Under the pieces are notes generated by a model. That model was not told where the DNA came from, did not search any database, and worked only from the letters and a program-made list of their open reading frames with translations. Shown in pieces: positions 53,186 through 62,384 of a DNA stretch of 64,000 nt (positions are counted from its first letter, which is position 1; every line of letters starts with the position of its first letter). Made by a program: the position numbers and the translations under genes. Source of the stretch: Dyella_B sp036746095 (GTDB lineage Bacteria > Pseudomonadota > Gammaproteobacteria > Xanthomonadales > Rhodanobacteraceae); NCBI RefSeq assembly GCF_036746095.1, contig NZ_DAIOEU010000021.1, forward strand, positions 1 to 64,000, in the 5' to 3' direction.

Positions 53186-54118
53186 TTAGTAACGCGCCAC
53201 GCTCGAATCAATCTCAGCAGCCCACGCATCGATACCGCCATCCACGCTATACACCTCAGTAAACCCATGCGACGCGAATTGCTCGGCGACGCCTTGGCTG
53301 GAGATGCCGTGGTGGCACATGAAGGCGATGGGGGTGTCCTTGGGCAGGCTGGCGAGGGCGGCGTGGCCTTCTTCTTCCAGGATGCGTGCTTGCGGCAGCG
53401 GCTTGGCGATGGCGCGGCCTTGTGCCGGGCGCGTGTCGATCAGGGTGATGGTGCCGGCGGCGAGGCGGCTGTTGAGTTCCTGCACGCTCATCGATTGCAC
53501 GCCGCCGGTGCTGCCGGCGCCGGGAAACTTCAGGCTCAGGCCTTCGCCCTGCATGGTGGAAACCCAGTCGATCACGATGCCTTTGGCGCGCTGCGCGCTG
53601 GCGGGGTCGAAGTGCACTTCGATGCCGTTGGCGGTGACGACGATGTCGTGCTCGCTCGCCGGCGCAAGCTGGAAGCCCGCGCTGTGGTCGGGGCCGATTT
53701 CCAGATGCAGGGCCATGCCCTGCGCGTTGGCCGTGCCGCTGCGGATGGCATCGGCGGCCTTGTCGGTGATGGTGATTTCCGGCGGCGTGCGGTCCGGTGC
53801 GGCAACGCCGAACAGCTGGTGCAGTTCGCCGCTGCCATACATCTGGCGAATGATGTCGGCGCCACCGACCAGTTCGCCGTCCACGTACAGCTGCGGAATG
53901 GTCGGCCAGTTGCCGAACGCCTTGATGCCTTCGCGGATTTCCTGATCTTCCAGCACGTTGACGGTGTGGTAATCCGGCAGCAACTCGTTGAGCGTATTGG
54001 TGGCGGCGGCGGAGAAGCCGCACATCGGCTGATAGCGGGTACCCTTCATGAACAGCACCACGCGGTGGTCTTTCAGCAGGGTTTCGATGCGTTCGCGGGT
54101 GGCGGATTCAACAGACAT
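53186..54118 (-). CDS. Grx4-type monothiol glutaredoxin fused to A-type-like and rhodanese domains
   Basis: A 310-residue protein in three parts. Residues 1-105 are a monothiol glutaredoxin with active site C33-GFS in KGTRYQPMCGFS, as in GrxD, which binds a [2Fe-2S] cluster with glutathione and BolA. Residues ~115-210 resemble an A-type carrier (ITITDKAADAIRSGTANAQGMALHLEIGPD...GIEVHFDP) but lack its Cys ligands. Residues ~215-310 are a rhodanese with catalytic C268 in CHHGISSQGV. Similar fusions occur in Xanthomonads. The start was moved to ATG 54118 (MSVESATRERI) because the longer frame adds an unconserved N-terminus. It likely serves iron-sulfur trafficking. Confidence 0.85.
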   Translation of the reverse strand: MSVESATRERIETLLKDHRVVLFMKGTRYQPMCGFSAAATNTLNELLPDYHTVNVLEDQEIREGIKAFGNWPTIPQLYVDGELVGGADIIRQMYGSGELHQLFGVAAPDRTPPEITITDKAADAIRSGTANAQGMALHLEIGPDHSAGFQLAPASEHDIVVTANGIEVHFDPASAQRAKGIVIDWVSTMQGEGLSLKFPGAGSTGGVQSMSVQELNSRLAAGTITLIDTRPAQGRAIAKPLPQARILEEEGHAALASLPKDTPIAFMCHHGISSQGVAEQFASHGFTEVYSVDGGIDAWAAEIDSSVARY

Positions 54119-54226
54119 GAGGGCGGGGACTCCAGCAGAGAAGGGGCCAATTGTAGCCCTTCGATATGCTGGCGGCGCGGCAGGGATCAAGGCCGCGGGT
54201 CGGGCTGTTTATAGGCTGGGCTGACA

Positions 54227-54260
54227 ATCCCAGCATCGTCATGCGAAGCCACGCTGGGAT
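54227..54260. terminator. Hairpin after the LpxH-like gene
   Basis: ATCCCAGC (54227-54234) pairs with GCTGGGAT (54253-54260), 13 bases past the phosphoesterase stop. No T tract; similar in sequence to the 16.76 kb hairpin. Confidence 0.5.
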
Positions 54261-54272
54261 CATCCCCGCACC

Positions 54273-55133
54273 TTAGGCAGCAGAGGGGAGTTCGACGTCT
54301 TCGTGCTTCTTGCGCCGCGCAAGCGGCGCCAATGCCAGCGCCGCCATGGGCGAAGGCTGCACTTGCTCCAGGCTGGCATGGCCCAATGCAGTTGGTTGCT
54401 CGCTCCAATGGATCAGCTCCATCGCGCCTTGTTCGTCCTCGATCAGCGCGGTGCAGTGTTCGACCCAATCGCCGTCGTTGAGATAGACCACGCCGTCGAT
54501 GGTGCGCACCTGGCCGAAATGGATATGGCCGCAGATATGGCCGTCCACGCCGTGTTCGCGCGCGCCGGCGGCCACGCGTTCCTCATAGGCGCGGATGTAC
54601 GCCAGCGCCTTGCCGACGTGCGATTTCACGATGATCGACAGCGGCAGGTACGGCATCGCCATGCGGCGGCGCCAGGCGTTGAGGCGCCGGTTGCCCCAGC
54701 ACACGAAGCGATGCATCGCTTCGCCCAGGTGCAACATCCAGCTGCGGCCGATCTGTTCCGGATCGTATTCGTCGCCGTGGCTTACGCGATAGCGGCGGCC
54801 ATCGGCGCCGACGTGGATGGCGTTGAGCTCGATGCGCACGCCGCAGATGGACTGTCCCACCAGCCCGCGTAGCGCGCAGTCGTGGTTGCCGGGAATGTAG
54901 ATCACCTCGACCCCGCGACGCGCCATGTCCAGCACTTCGGCAATGACGGTGCCGTGGTCCGGATGCCACCAGCGGCGGCGGCTCAGTGATTCCAGGTCGA
55001 TGATGTCGCCCACCAGATACAGCTGCTGGCACTGCAGGCTGCGCAGGAAATCCAGCAAGTAGGCTGCCTTGCAATCGGGTGTACCCAGGTGGACGTCGGA
55101 AATGAAGGCGCTTCGGCAGCGAAGGATGGCCAC
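54273..55133 (-). CDS. LpxH-like UDP-2,3-diacylglucosamine diphosphatase/metallophosphoesterase
   Basis: A 286-residue calcineurin-type phosphoesterase with dimetal motifs FISDVHLG (DxH), VGDIIDLE (GDxxD), IPGNHD (GNHD) and CGHIHFGQV (GHxH). This order and the early SRRRWWHPDHG segment resemble the LpxH-like group that cuts UDP-2,3-diacylglucosamine in lipid A synthesis, or relatives such as LpxI-independent YbbF paralogues. The C-terminus is extended by ~40 residues. The start is GTG 55133, preceded by GGGGAG. Classical LpxH is usually shorter (about 240), so this may be a paralogue rather than the essential enzyme. Confidence 0.8.
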   Translation of the reverse strand: MAILRCRSAFISDVHLGTPDCKAAYLLDFLRSLQCQQLYLVGDIIDLESLSRRRWWHPDHGTVIAEVLDMARRGVEVIYIPGNHDCALRGLVGQSICGVRIELNAIHVGADGRRYRVSHGDEYDPEQIGRSWMLHLGEAMHRFVCWGNRRLNAWRRRMAMPYLPLSIIVKSHVGKALAYIRAYEERVAAGAREHGVDGHICGHIHFGQVRTIDGVVYLNDGDWVEHCTALIEDEQGAMELIHWSEQPTALGHASLEQVQPSPMAALALAPLARRKKHEDVELPSAA

Positions 55134-55282
55134 GGTATGACTCCCCGGTAGGTTGCCGGGATCACAGTCTGGGGCCGGAACGTCACCGAGCGATGGCGGA
55201 AAGGTTGCAAAGAGATTGCCGTGGCTCTTTTTTCCGGGAAAGGCAGTGTGCGATAACAGCTGCCGGGGAGGGGAGACAGGCC

Positions 55283-56488
55283 ATGAACACATCTGCCCAA
55301 ACGCAGTGCGCGCAATGGCGCCAGGCAGCGCACGCCTGCCTGGAGCGGGGCGATCTGCAGCAGGCCGGCCAGCTGTTCCAACTCGTGCTGGACGAGATCC
55401 CTGGTGATCTGGAGGCTTTGCAGGTAACGGGAGCCGCACAGCTGGCGGCCGGGCACTTCATCGCGGCGGCCCGGACGCTGCGGCAAGCGGTACAGCAGGC
55501 GCCCTCGCTGTTCGTGGAACGCTTGCGGCTGGGCATGGCGCTGGAACGGCTGGGCCAGCCGCATGACGCGTTGACAGCGTATTTCGGGGCCTTGCGCACG
55601 GCGCAGAACCAGGGACGCTGGCTGAGCGACGAAACCACGGCCTCCGGTTTGCGCGAGGCCGTCAAACACGCCATGCGTTATGTCGATACCGGGCGGCTGG
55701 CCTGGTTTCGCCGCGTGCTGGAGCCCTTGCAGCAGCGTTATGGCGTGGAGCAGATGCGGCGGGTCGAGCATTGTCTGGAAGCCTATCTGGGTGAGCACTC
55801 CGTGAAGACGCCCGATCCACGCCAACGGCCGAAGTTTCTCTACTTTCCCGACGTTCCCAGCCAGCCCTATTACGCGCGCGAACGCTTTCCATGGCATGAC
55901 GCGCTGGAAGCGGCCACGGACTGGATACGTGAAGAACTGCGCGGCGTGCTTGCACGCGAGCAAAGCCTGGAAGCCTTCCTTGGCGCACCGCCACCGGGAC
56001 AGTCGCAGCAGGCGATGCTGCAATCGTCAGGAACGCAACCTGCAACGTGGGATGCGTATTTCTTCTATCGGCATGGCGAGCGCTATGACGCGAACGCCGA
56101 TGCCTGCCCGCGCACCGCAGCCTTGCTCGATAGCCTGCCGCTGACCCGCATTCGCGACCATGCGCCGGAAACCTTGTTCTCCGTGCTGAGTCCGGGCACG
56201 CACATCCTGCCGCACACAGGCGTCACCAACGTGCGCCTGGTGACGCATCTACCGTTGATCGTACCGCCCGATTGCGCCCTGCGCGTGGGTGGACAAACGC
56301 ACGTCTGGCAGGAAGGACGTTGCGTGACCTTCGACGATACGTTCGAGCATGAAGCGTGGAATCGCAGCAACGAGACGCGGGTGGTGTTGATTCTGGATAG
56401 TTGGAATCCGGATCTCACCGTGGCGGAATGTGCGGCGGTAACGGAGTTGATTGGCGCGATTGGGGATTTCAATGCGGCTAGCGCGTAA
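55283..56488 (+). CDS. TPR protein with aspartyl/asparaginyl beta-hydroxylase domain
   Basis: A 401-residue protein with N-terminal TPR-like helices (AQWRQAAHACLERGDLQQAGQLFQLVLDEIPGDLEALQV, then AARTLRQAVQQAPSLFVERLRLGMALERLGQPHDALTAYF). The C-terminal AspH-type 2-oxoglutarate/Fe(II) domain carries ILPHTGVTNVRLVTHLPLIVP (iron-binding H311 in HTGVTN) and the second His in FDDTFEHEAWN (H356). AspH enzymes usually hydroxylate Asp/Asn of proteins or peptides. ATG 55283 follows GGGGAGGGGAGA. It faces the sulfotransferase/TonB receptor pair, with which it probably functions. Confidence 0.85.
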   Translation: MNTSAQTQCAQWRQAAHACLERGDLQQAGQLFQLVLDEIPGDLEALQVTGAAQLAAGHFIAAARTLRQAVQQAPSLFVERLRLGMALERLGQPHDALTAYFGALRTAQNQGRWLSDETTASGLREAVKHAMRYVDTGRLAWFRRVLEPLQQRYGVEQMRRVEHCLEAYLGEHSVKTPDPRQRPKFLYFPDVPSQPYYARERFPWHDALEAATDWIREELRGVLAREQSLEAFLGAPPPGQSQQAMLQSSGTQPATWDAYFFYRHGERYDANADACPRTAALLDSLPLTRIRDHAPETLFSVLSPGTHILPHTGVTNVRLVTHLPLIVPPDCALRVGGQTHVWQEGRCVTFDDTFEHEAWNRSNETRVVLILDSWNPDLTVAECAAVTELIGAIGDFNAASA

Positions 56489-56500
56489 TTTGCGCCCAGT

Positions 56501-56621
56501 CGTCATTCCGGCGAAGGCCGGAATCCAGTTTAAATACTGATGCGAAGCACTCTAAACCTTTTTAACTTGTGTGCTTCGCACGGCATGTTTGTACTGGATT
56601 CCGGCCTTCGCCGGAATGACG
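56501..56621. repeat. Nested REP-like inverted repeats between convergent genes
   Basis: A 29-base arm 56501-56529 is exactly complementary to 56593-56621, and a second inverted repeat TGCGAAGCAC (56541-56550) / GTGCTTCGCA (56571-56580) lies in the loop. Each long arm holds the hairpin ATTCCGGC-gaag-GCCGGAAT. It sits between the hydroxylase and sulfotransferase genes and may end both transcripts. Confidence 0.8.
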
Positions 56622-56631
56622 GTTCGCGTTG

Positions 56632-58470
56632 TTAGGCGTATCCCAGACGTCCCATCACCGGCCGCAATATCGGCAGCACCGGCTCGAACATTTCACGATA
56701 CGCATGCCAGCGGTGCACCGCACGACTGTGAATGCCCTGGGTCACCTGCGCATAGCTGGGCGTGCTGATGTAATGCTTGTTGCGCGCGTGTTCGGCAAAA
56801 CGCGCCAGCGGTGCGGGGTCGTCAAGTTCGAGAAAATGCCCCAGCTTCAACACGTGTTCGTCGAAGCGACTCACGACCGATTCGTAACGCCACTCCAGCA
56901 CGCGCGGAGCAAGCACGTCTACCTGGTTGAACCAGTGCTCGAATGCGCGCACATAACCGCGCGCCAGCCGCTCCAGCGAGCTGCACAGCACCATGAAGGC
57001 GGGTGAGCGGAAGGATTGCATATAGCAGCTCAGCAGCACGTCGCAAGGATGGCGCAGGCACAGAATGATGCGTGCTTCCGGAAACAGCCGCATGATCATC
57101 GGCAGGCACAGCATGTTGAGCGGATTCTTGTCGACCAGCCGGCGTGTGCCCAAATCAGGAACGATCTGGCGCGCCATCGCTGCATACACGGTGCGCAGCT
57201 GATCGGCTTCGGATGCCGTGAGATCAGCCAGCGCCGATGGGTACGGTTGCCCGGCCAGCGTCATTCGCTCGGTCAATTCATGGACGAACGCACGCTCGTC
57301 CATCGCGCAGAAGTCCGGATGCGCATCCAGCATTTGTTCCAGCAACGTGGTGCCGGAACGTGGAAAACCGACGACGAAGACGGGGCTTTGTTCGCTGCGC
57401 GGTGGCTTCAACGCCGTCCAGCGATCGTGCTCGCCGCGACTGACCGATAGGTCGGCCATCGCCAGCGGCTGGCTGTCCTCGGTCATCAGCTCGGGCACGA
57501 TGGTGTGCGCGATGCTGAGTTGCGCGTCGTGTGCGCGTTGCAGGGCTTGCCACGCAGCGTAGGGGAGACCCTGCTTGTCGTGCGCAGCGGCCAGGCCAAA
57601 CGCGGCCTGGGCCAGCACGTCGGCATCATCGGTGGTCGCCAGGATGCGCTCGTAGAGTTGGGCAGCACGTGCGGGCTCAGCGCGCCGCGCGGCGATGGCT
57701 GCGTGCGCCAGCCAGATGGCGCAGGCTAGTTGCCGCTGGTCCGTGCGCACATTCTCCAGTGGCAAGCTCGCCAATTCGGCTTCGGCCAGATCAAGCTGGT
57801 TGGTGCGCTCGTACAGCGCCGCACGCATCGCTGTGATGCGCTGGCGCATCGACTCGGCCGTACCGTCGTCCGGAAGCAAAGCTTCTTGCAGCGTGCGCAG
57901 GGCTGCATCCTGTTGGCCCAAGGTGGACAACATGCTCGCCAGCGTCAGCGCCTGCTCGGCGGCCTGCGGCGGCCAGTCGGCAACGTTTTCCAGCATGATT
58001 TCTTCGCCGGTATTGTCACCGCAAACGTGGCAGGCGTGCGCCGCTTGCAAGCGTGCTTCGACAAAGTCGGGCGCCAGCCGTACGGCATCCAGCAGCGCGT
58101 TGCGTGCGGCCAGCCATTGTTTCTGTTGCAGATGAAGCAAGCCGAGGTTGTAGTGCACGTCGGCCTGTTGTGGGGCGAGTGTCAGTGCCTGTTGCAAGGC
58201 TCGTTCGGCGGTCGATGCGTCACCTGTTTCGCGCGCGACAAGGCCCAGGTTGTTCCAGTATTCGAAGGTATGGGGCTCTAGCTGCGTCAGTCGCGTGAAT
58301 AAAGGCAAGGCTTCATGCAGACGACCGGTGGCGCGCAATGCCAGCGCGCGGAGCAGCAGAATGGTTTCATCGTCTTGCGGAGGGATTTCGCTCAGCGCCA
58401 ATACGCGAACCATATCACCCTGGTTGAAGGCGGCGAGCAGGTCAGCGTGGTTGGACTGCGAAAAATGCAC
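56632..58470 (-). CDS. TPR-repeat protein with C-terminal sulfotransferase domain (second copy)
   Basis: A 612-residue protein, longer than the copy at 48874-50436 but of the same design. TPR helices cover residues ~30-320 (FEYWNNLGLVARETGDASTAERALQQALTLAPQQADVHYNLGLLHLQQKQW). The sulfotransferase domain carries FPRSGTTLLEQMLDAHPDF (PAPS loop at 370-379) and ARIILCLRHPCDVLLSCYMQSF (3'-phosphate loop). It starts 161 bases after the neighbouring TonB receptor stop in the same orientation and could be co-transcribed with it. Substrate unknown; sulfation of a TonB-related peptide or protein is a guess from repeated context. Confidence 0.87.
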   Translation of the reverse strand: MHFSQSNHADLLAAFNQGDMVRVLALSEIPPQDDETILLLRALALRATGRLHEALPLFTRLTQLEPHTFEYWNNLGLVARETGDASTAERALQQALTLAPQQADVHYNLGLLHLQQKQWLAARNALLDAVRLAPDFVEARLQAAHACHVCGDNTGEEIMLENVADWPPQAAEQALTLASMLSTLGQQDAALRTLQEALLPDDGTAESMRQRITAMRAALYERTNQLDLAEAELASLPLENVRTDQRQLACAIWLAHAAIAARRAEPARAAQLYERILATTDDADVLAQAAFGLAAAHDKQGLPYAAWQALQRAHDAQLSIAHTIVPELMTEDSQPLAMADLSVSRGEHDRWTALKPPRSEQSPVFVVGFPRSGTTLLEQMLDAHPDFCAMDERAFVHELTERMTLAGQPYPSALADLTASEADQLRTVYAAMARQIVPDLGTRRLVDKNPLNMLCLPMIMRLFPEARIILCLRHPCDVLLSCYMQSFRSPAFMVLCSSLERLARGYVRAFEHWFNQVDVLAPRVLEWRYESVVSRFDEHVLKLGHFLELDDPAPLARFAEHARNKHYISTPSYAQVTQGIHSRAVHRWHAYREMFEPVLPILRPVMGRLGYA

Positions 58471-58630
58471 GTGCCACTACTCCGCGTCGTGTGTTGCCCT
58501 CTCCCATGCGTGCTTGAAAGGGCCGGTTTTACGAGCTTGCCATGAAGCTTGAACTCGACGCGAGGTTGCGGACTTCGCCCCAACCCTCCCCTACTTCACG
58601 CAGGGGAGGGCAGATCGCGGCATGGGTCGT

Positions 58631-61510
58631 CTAGAACTTCACCGTCGCACGCGCCCAGTAATACCGGCCCAGCACGTCATACGTTGCCGTATCGACGTTG
58701 TAGTTCGGGCCGTTCTGGTAGATCAGCGGCGGTGCCTTGTCGGTAATGTTGTCCACGCCGAACTCGAAGCGCGTCTTGATCGCCGGCACGTTGTAGGCGA
58801 TCTGCGCCGAGTGATACAGGACCGACGCGATCGGTGCGGGAGCGCCGGTGATGTAGTCTGCGTTGAGGTTGGTCATACGATGGATGTAGCGCGTCTGCCA
58901 TTGCGCACTCCAGTTGCCGAGCGACCAGTTGAGCGTAAGCGTGCCGCGCCAGCGGGCAATGCTGCCGAACTGTTGCGTGTACGTACCGGCATAGTTGACC
59001 GTTCTGGCGCCCGGTTGACCTGGCGTGGCGTCGTTGTAGAACGAGCCGGTATAAGTGGTATTGAGGCCCACCTTGAAGTTGCCGGGGTTGAAGCTGCCCA
59101 GGTCGAAATGCGGAATGGCATAGCTGGTGCTGAAGTCCACGCCGCTGGTGCTCAGGTTGCCCAGGTTCACCACCGGCGTGTTCATGTAGTAGATCGCACC
59201 GGCCAGCGCATTGCTGCTGGGGTAGCGGTGGATGAAGCCGCAGTACGGGCTGCTGTCATTATTGAAGCAGGCGTCGAGCACGGTCTGCGCGGCCAGTGGT
59301 GTCAGCATGTCATGCAGGTTGATGCGCCACACGTCGACGGTGGAGGAGAAGCCCTCCAGCCAGCTTGGCGAATACACCAGGCCGAGGTCGAACGAAGAGC
59401 CATGTTCGGGCTTCAGGTTGACGCCCGCCGGCTTGCCGCCCGATGTATAAGCTGTCACCTGCGGGATCGGGTTGCCCGACCATCCCGGCGGCACGAACTG
59501 GCAGGCCGCCTGGTGCGCCGCCAGCGTTGCGGCACTGAGAGCGGTACAGGGATCGTTGATGGTGGGACCGCCGATGGTGAGGCCGTCGTCCAGCTCGTTG
59601 AGGTTAGGCGCGCGGAACACTTGCGTCACCGTGCCGCGTATCAACAAATCGGGGATCGGCCGGTATTCCAGTGCCAGCTTCTTGTTGGTCGTGGTACCGG
59701 AGGTGCTGTAGTCGGAAGCGCGGATGCCGATATCCACGTTCAACGAATAGGCGCCGGGCTTTTCCGATAGCAACGGGATCAGCGATTCGGCGTAAAGCTC
59801 CTTCACGTTGATGCTGCCACGGCCGGGCGAGCCGCAGGCTTCGGCCAGCACGGCGCAGGTGGCGGTGCCGGGATTGAGAATGGCATCCGGCGTCACGGTG
59901 TAGTTCATCGAGTTCCAGCGGTACAGCGCACCGGTGGAGAGTTCCATCGCGCCGGCGGGCAGATCCCACAGTTCGCCGGAGGCGTTGAACTGCAATTGCT
60001 TCATCGTGTTGGTGAGGGTGTAGACCGGCGCATCCACGCCCTTTGCCAATTGTGCCGACACCGCAGGATCGGCCTGGTTGAAGATGTTGCCGCCGCCGTT
60101 GATCACTGCTTGCAGATCGGCAATGTTCACCTCGTTGAAGTTGGTCTGTTGGCGATTGGCGTAGCCGTAGTTGAGGCTTGCATCCCACAGCCAGCTGCTC
60201 TGGCCGAAGTGGCCGCGCAAGCCGGTATTGAGCTGGAAGTTGTCGGTGTTGAAGGTATGCAGGCGCGTGCCAAGTCCGGTAAGGCGCTCGCTGATCACGT
60301 AGCTGGTGCCGGTGTAGCCCGGCGGCGTGCCGAAGGTGACGCCAAACGGATTGATCGGATTGTTCGCCGTCACGTACCAGCCATCGCCGGTGCTGGTGGG
60401 CGCCGAGGCGTCCTGGCCGGAGGAATTGGTGCGGTTGTAGAACACGTTCGCGAACGCGGTGAGGTTCGGCGTGATGTTGTAGTTGCCGAGCACGAAGAAG
60501 TTGACACGTTTCTGCTCGGTCTGGATGTAGTTGTAGGCGTTGTAGTTGAAGGTGTCGTTGGAGCCGCCATAGCAGCGGTAGTTGCTGAGGCTGTTGCCGG
60601 TACCGTTGGCCAGGGTCACATAAGCGTTGCCCGCGGCGTTCACATTGCAGCCGCCGGGCGTGAGTGCGGCTGGAACCAGGATGCGGCCGGTAGGAATCGT
60701 GCCCGAGCCTTGCGGCGTGGGGACGCCACTGGACAGGTACAGCGCGCGCTGCGAGAACCCTCGGCGCAAAGCCAGCGTCGGGGTGTATTTGTTCCAGTCG
60801 ATACCCGCCACGATGTTGCCATCCGCGCCGCTGGCGCCGGTGGTGAAGTTGAAACCGCGCCGCTGGCTGTCGCCATGGCTGGAAATGCCATCATTGATGC
60901 TGAATTCCGCACCCTTGAAGTCCTTGCGCAGGTGGAAGTTCACCACGCCGCCGACCGCATCCGAACCGTAGGCGGTGGATGCGCCTTCCGCCAGCACGTC
61001 CACGCTCTGGATCATGTTTTGCGGAATCATGTTGAGATCCGCGTTGGCCATGCGCTGGCCGTCGACCAGCACCAGGGTGCGGTTGGTGCCCAGTCCGCGC
61101 AGCGACACGCGCGAGGCACCATCGCCGCCTTCCAGCGTGGGGCTGGCGCCGCCGCCGCCGTTGCTGTTGTTGGCCGGGTTGGTGGCGTAGCCGGAAACGC
61201 TGGGCAGTTGCTGCAGCACGTTGCCGAGCGTGGGCGCGCCGTTGGCGGTGATGGCACCGCGATCCAGCGTTACGACGGGGCTGGCGGTTTCGGTGTCGAC
61301 GCGGCGAATCAGCGAGCCGGTCACGGTGACGGCCTGGAGCGTCTTGGTCTTTGACGGCTGCGATTGATCGCCGTTCTGCGTGTTCTGTTGCGATGTGCTG
61401 TTCTGCTGCGCCCCCGCGTCCTGTGCATGGGCCGCGACGGCCGACGAAGCGATGCCGACCGACAACGCCAAGCGTACCGCCACGGACAAGCGATTGTAAT
61501 GAGCTTGCAT
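58631..61510 (-). CDS. TonB-dependent outer-membrane receptor (GSLIRR plug type)
   Basis: A 959-residue receptor. The signal peptide ends AAHAQ; the linker is Gln/Asn/Ser-rich. The plug has LQAVTVTGSLIRRVDTETASPV then GNVLQQLPSVSG, LRGLGTNRTLVLVDGQRM and GASTAYGSDAVGGVVNFHLRKDF; the barrel ends VLGRYYWARATVKF. Plugs with VTGSxI(R)R are the abundant type in Xanthomonadales, Sphingomonads and Shewanella whose substrates are mostly unassigned. ATG 61510 follows GGGGAGTC; an upstream in-frame start would remove the signal peptide from the N-terminus. A TPR-sulfotransferase is downstream. Confidence 0.92.
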   Translation of the reverse strand: MQAHYNRLSVAVRLALSVGIASSAVAAHAQDAGAQQNSTSQQNTQNGDQSQPSKTKTLQAVTVTGSLIRRVDTETASPVVTLDRGAITANGAPTLGNVLQQLPSVSGYATNPANNSNGGGGASPTLEGGDGASRVSLRGLGTNRTLVLVDGQRMANADLNMIPQNMIQSVDVLAEGASTAYGSDAVGGVVNFHLRKDFKGAEFSINDGISSHGDSQRRGFNFTTGASGADGNIVAGIDWNKYTPTLALRRGFSQRALYLSSGVPTPQGSGTIPTGRILVPAALTPGGCNVNAAGNAYVTLANGTGNSLSNYRCYGGSNDTFNYNAYNYIQTEQKRVNFFVLGNYNITPNLTAFANVFYNRTNSSGQDASAPTSTGDGWYVTANNPINPFGVTFGTPPGYTGTSYVISERLTGLGTRLHTFNTDNFQLNTGLRGHFGQSSWLWDASLNYGYANRQQTNFNEVNIADLQAVINGGGNIFNQADPAVSAQLAKGVDAPVYTLTNTMKQLQFNASGELWDLPAGAMELSTGALYRWNSMNYTVTPDAILNPGTATCAVLAEACGSPGRGSINVKELYAESLIPLLSEKPGAYSLNVDIGIRASDYSTSGTTTNKKLALEYRPIPDLLIRGTVTQVFRAPNLNELDDGLTIGGPTINDPCTALSAATLAAHQAACQFVPPGWSGNPIPQVTAYTSGGKPAGVNLKPEHGSSFDLGLVYSPSWLEGFSSTVDVWRINLHDMLTPLAAQTVLDACFNNDSSPYCGFIHRYPSSNALAGAIYYMNTPVVNLGNLSTSGVDFSTSYAIPHFDLGSFNPGNFKVGLNTTYTGSFYNDATPGQPGARTVNYAGTYTQQFGSIARWRGTLTLNWSLGNWSAQWQTRYIHRMTNLNADYITGAPAPIASVLYHSAQIAYNVPAIKTRFEFGVDNITDKAPPLIYQNGPNYNVDTATYDVLGRYYWARATVKF

Positions 61511-61749
61511 GATGACTCCCCGAATAGATGGCCATAGAGGAGCATCGGTGCAACGAGGTTTGTGAGCTGCCTTCCCTTGCAACAGCTAGACGCGCAAGCG
61601 CCTAAACATTCCCCATCACTGCAAGTTGCCCAATGTCCCCTGATGACAACTCTTTCAGGAAATTGACGCGGAGTAAATACTTGCGACGCCATTTGGCGTA
61701 CGGGGTTGTAAATTTTTTTAATTAAATTGTGCCGATTTGCGCACGTGAG

Positions 61750-61765
61750 TGCGGGCTTGCCCGCA
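61750..61765. terminator. Weak hairpin after the GDSL hydrolase gene
   Basis: TGCGGGC-tt-GCCCGCA lies 11 bases after the GDSL gene (minus strand). An AT-rich stretch with TTTTTTT (61714-61720) is farther on. It could end the aminotransferase-GDSL transcript; evidence is modest. Confidence 0.4.
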
Positions 61766-61775
61766 AGGCGGCGAT

Positions 61776-62381
61776 TCAATCCGTGTGCAATGCCGCAGCG
61801 ACTGCCGGCTCGATGGCGTCCGTCCACAAAGCATATTGCGCGCCAGCAGGATGCAGGCCGTCGGAGGCGACCAGATTGGCATGCTCGCGCGAGATGCCGG
61901 TGATGTTTACGAAAGGCGCACCGGCCTTGCTGGCTTCTTCGCGAGCAATCGCGTTGAACGTATCCAGTTCGCAGGCGATTTGCGTGCGATCGCGTCCGCT
62001 GGCATAGCCAAACGGTGTTACGCCCCAGTCCGGAATCGACACCGCCACCACGCGCGCGGCGCGGCGACCGGCCAGCGCCACCGCACGCAACAGCAGCGTG
62101 CGGAACTGCTCGCGATACTCCTGCGCCGAGCGGCCGCGGTATTGGTTGTTGACGCCGATCAGCAGCGTGACCAGGTCGTAATCCGGCGCGAGCGCCGCCT
62201 GGTCCATGCCGGCGGACAGCTCGTCGGTGGTCCAGCCGGTTACCGCGATGATCTGTGGATCATCGATGGCAACTGCCTGCTTGCGCAGCTTTTCCACCAA
62301 TTGCATCGGCCAACGTGCCTGGGCCGGGACGTCTTCGCCGATGGTGTAGGAATCGCCCAGGGCGAGATAGCGCAGCGGCAT
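61776..62381 (-). CDS. SGNH/GDSL hydrolase family protein
   Basis: A 201-residue hydrolase with the SGNH blocks: catalytic Ser11 in ALGDSYTIG, block III GVNNQYRGR (Gly/Asn), and Asp174/His177 in ASDGLHPAG. It lacks a signal peptide, so it probably acts in the cytosol as an esterase or lipase of unknown substrate. ATG 62381 is 3 bases after the stop of the preceding aminotransferase, so the two form an operon. Confidence 0.9.
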   Translation of the reverse strand: MPLRYLALGDSYTIGEDVPAQARWPMQLVEKLRKQAVAIDDPQIIAVTGWTTDELSAGMDQAALAPDYDLVTLLIGVNNQYRGRSAQEYREQFRTLLLRAVALAGRRAARVVAVSIPDWGVTPFGYASGRDRTQIACELDTFNAIAREEASKAGAPFVNITGISREHANLVASDGLHPAGAQYALWTDAIEPAVAAALHTD

Positions 62382-62384
62382 CGG

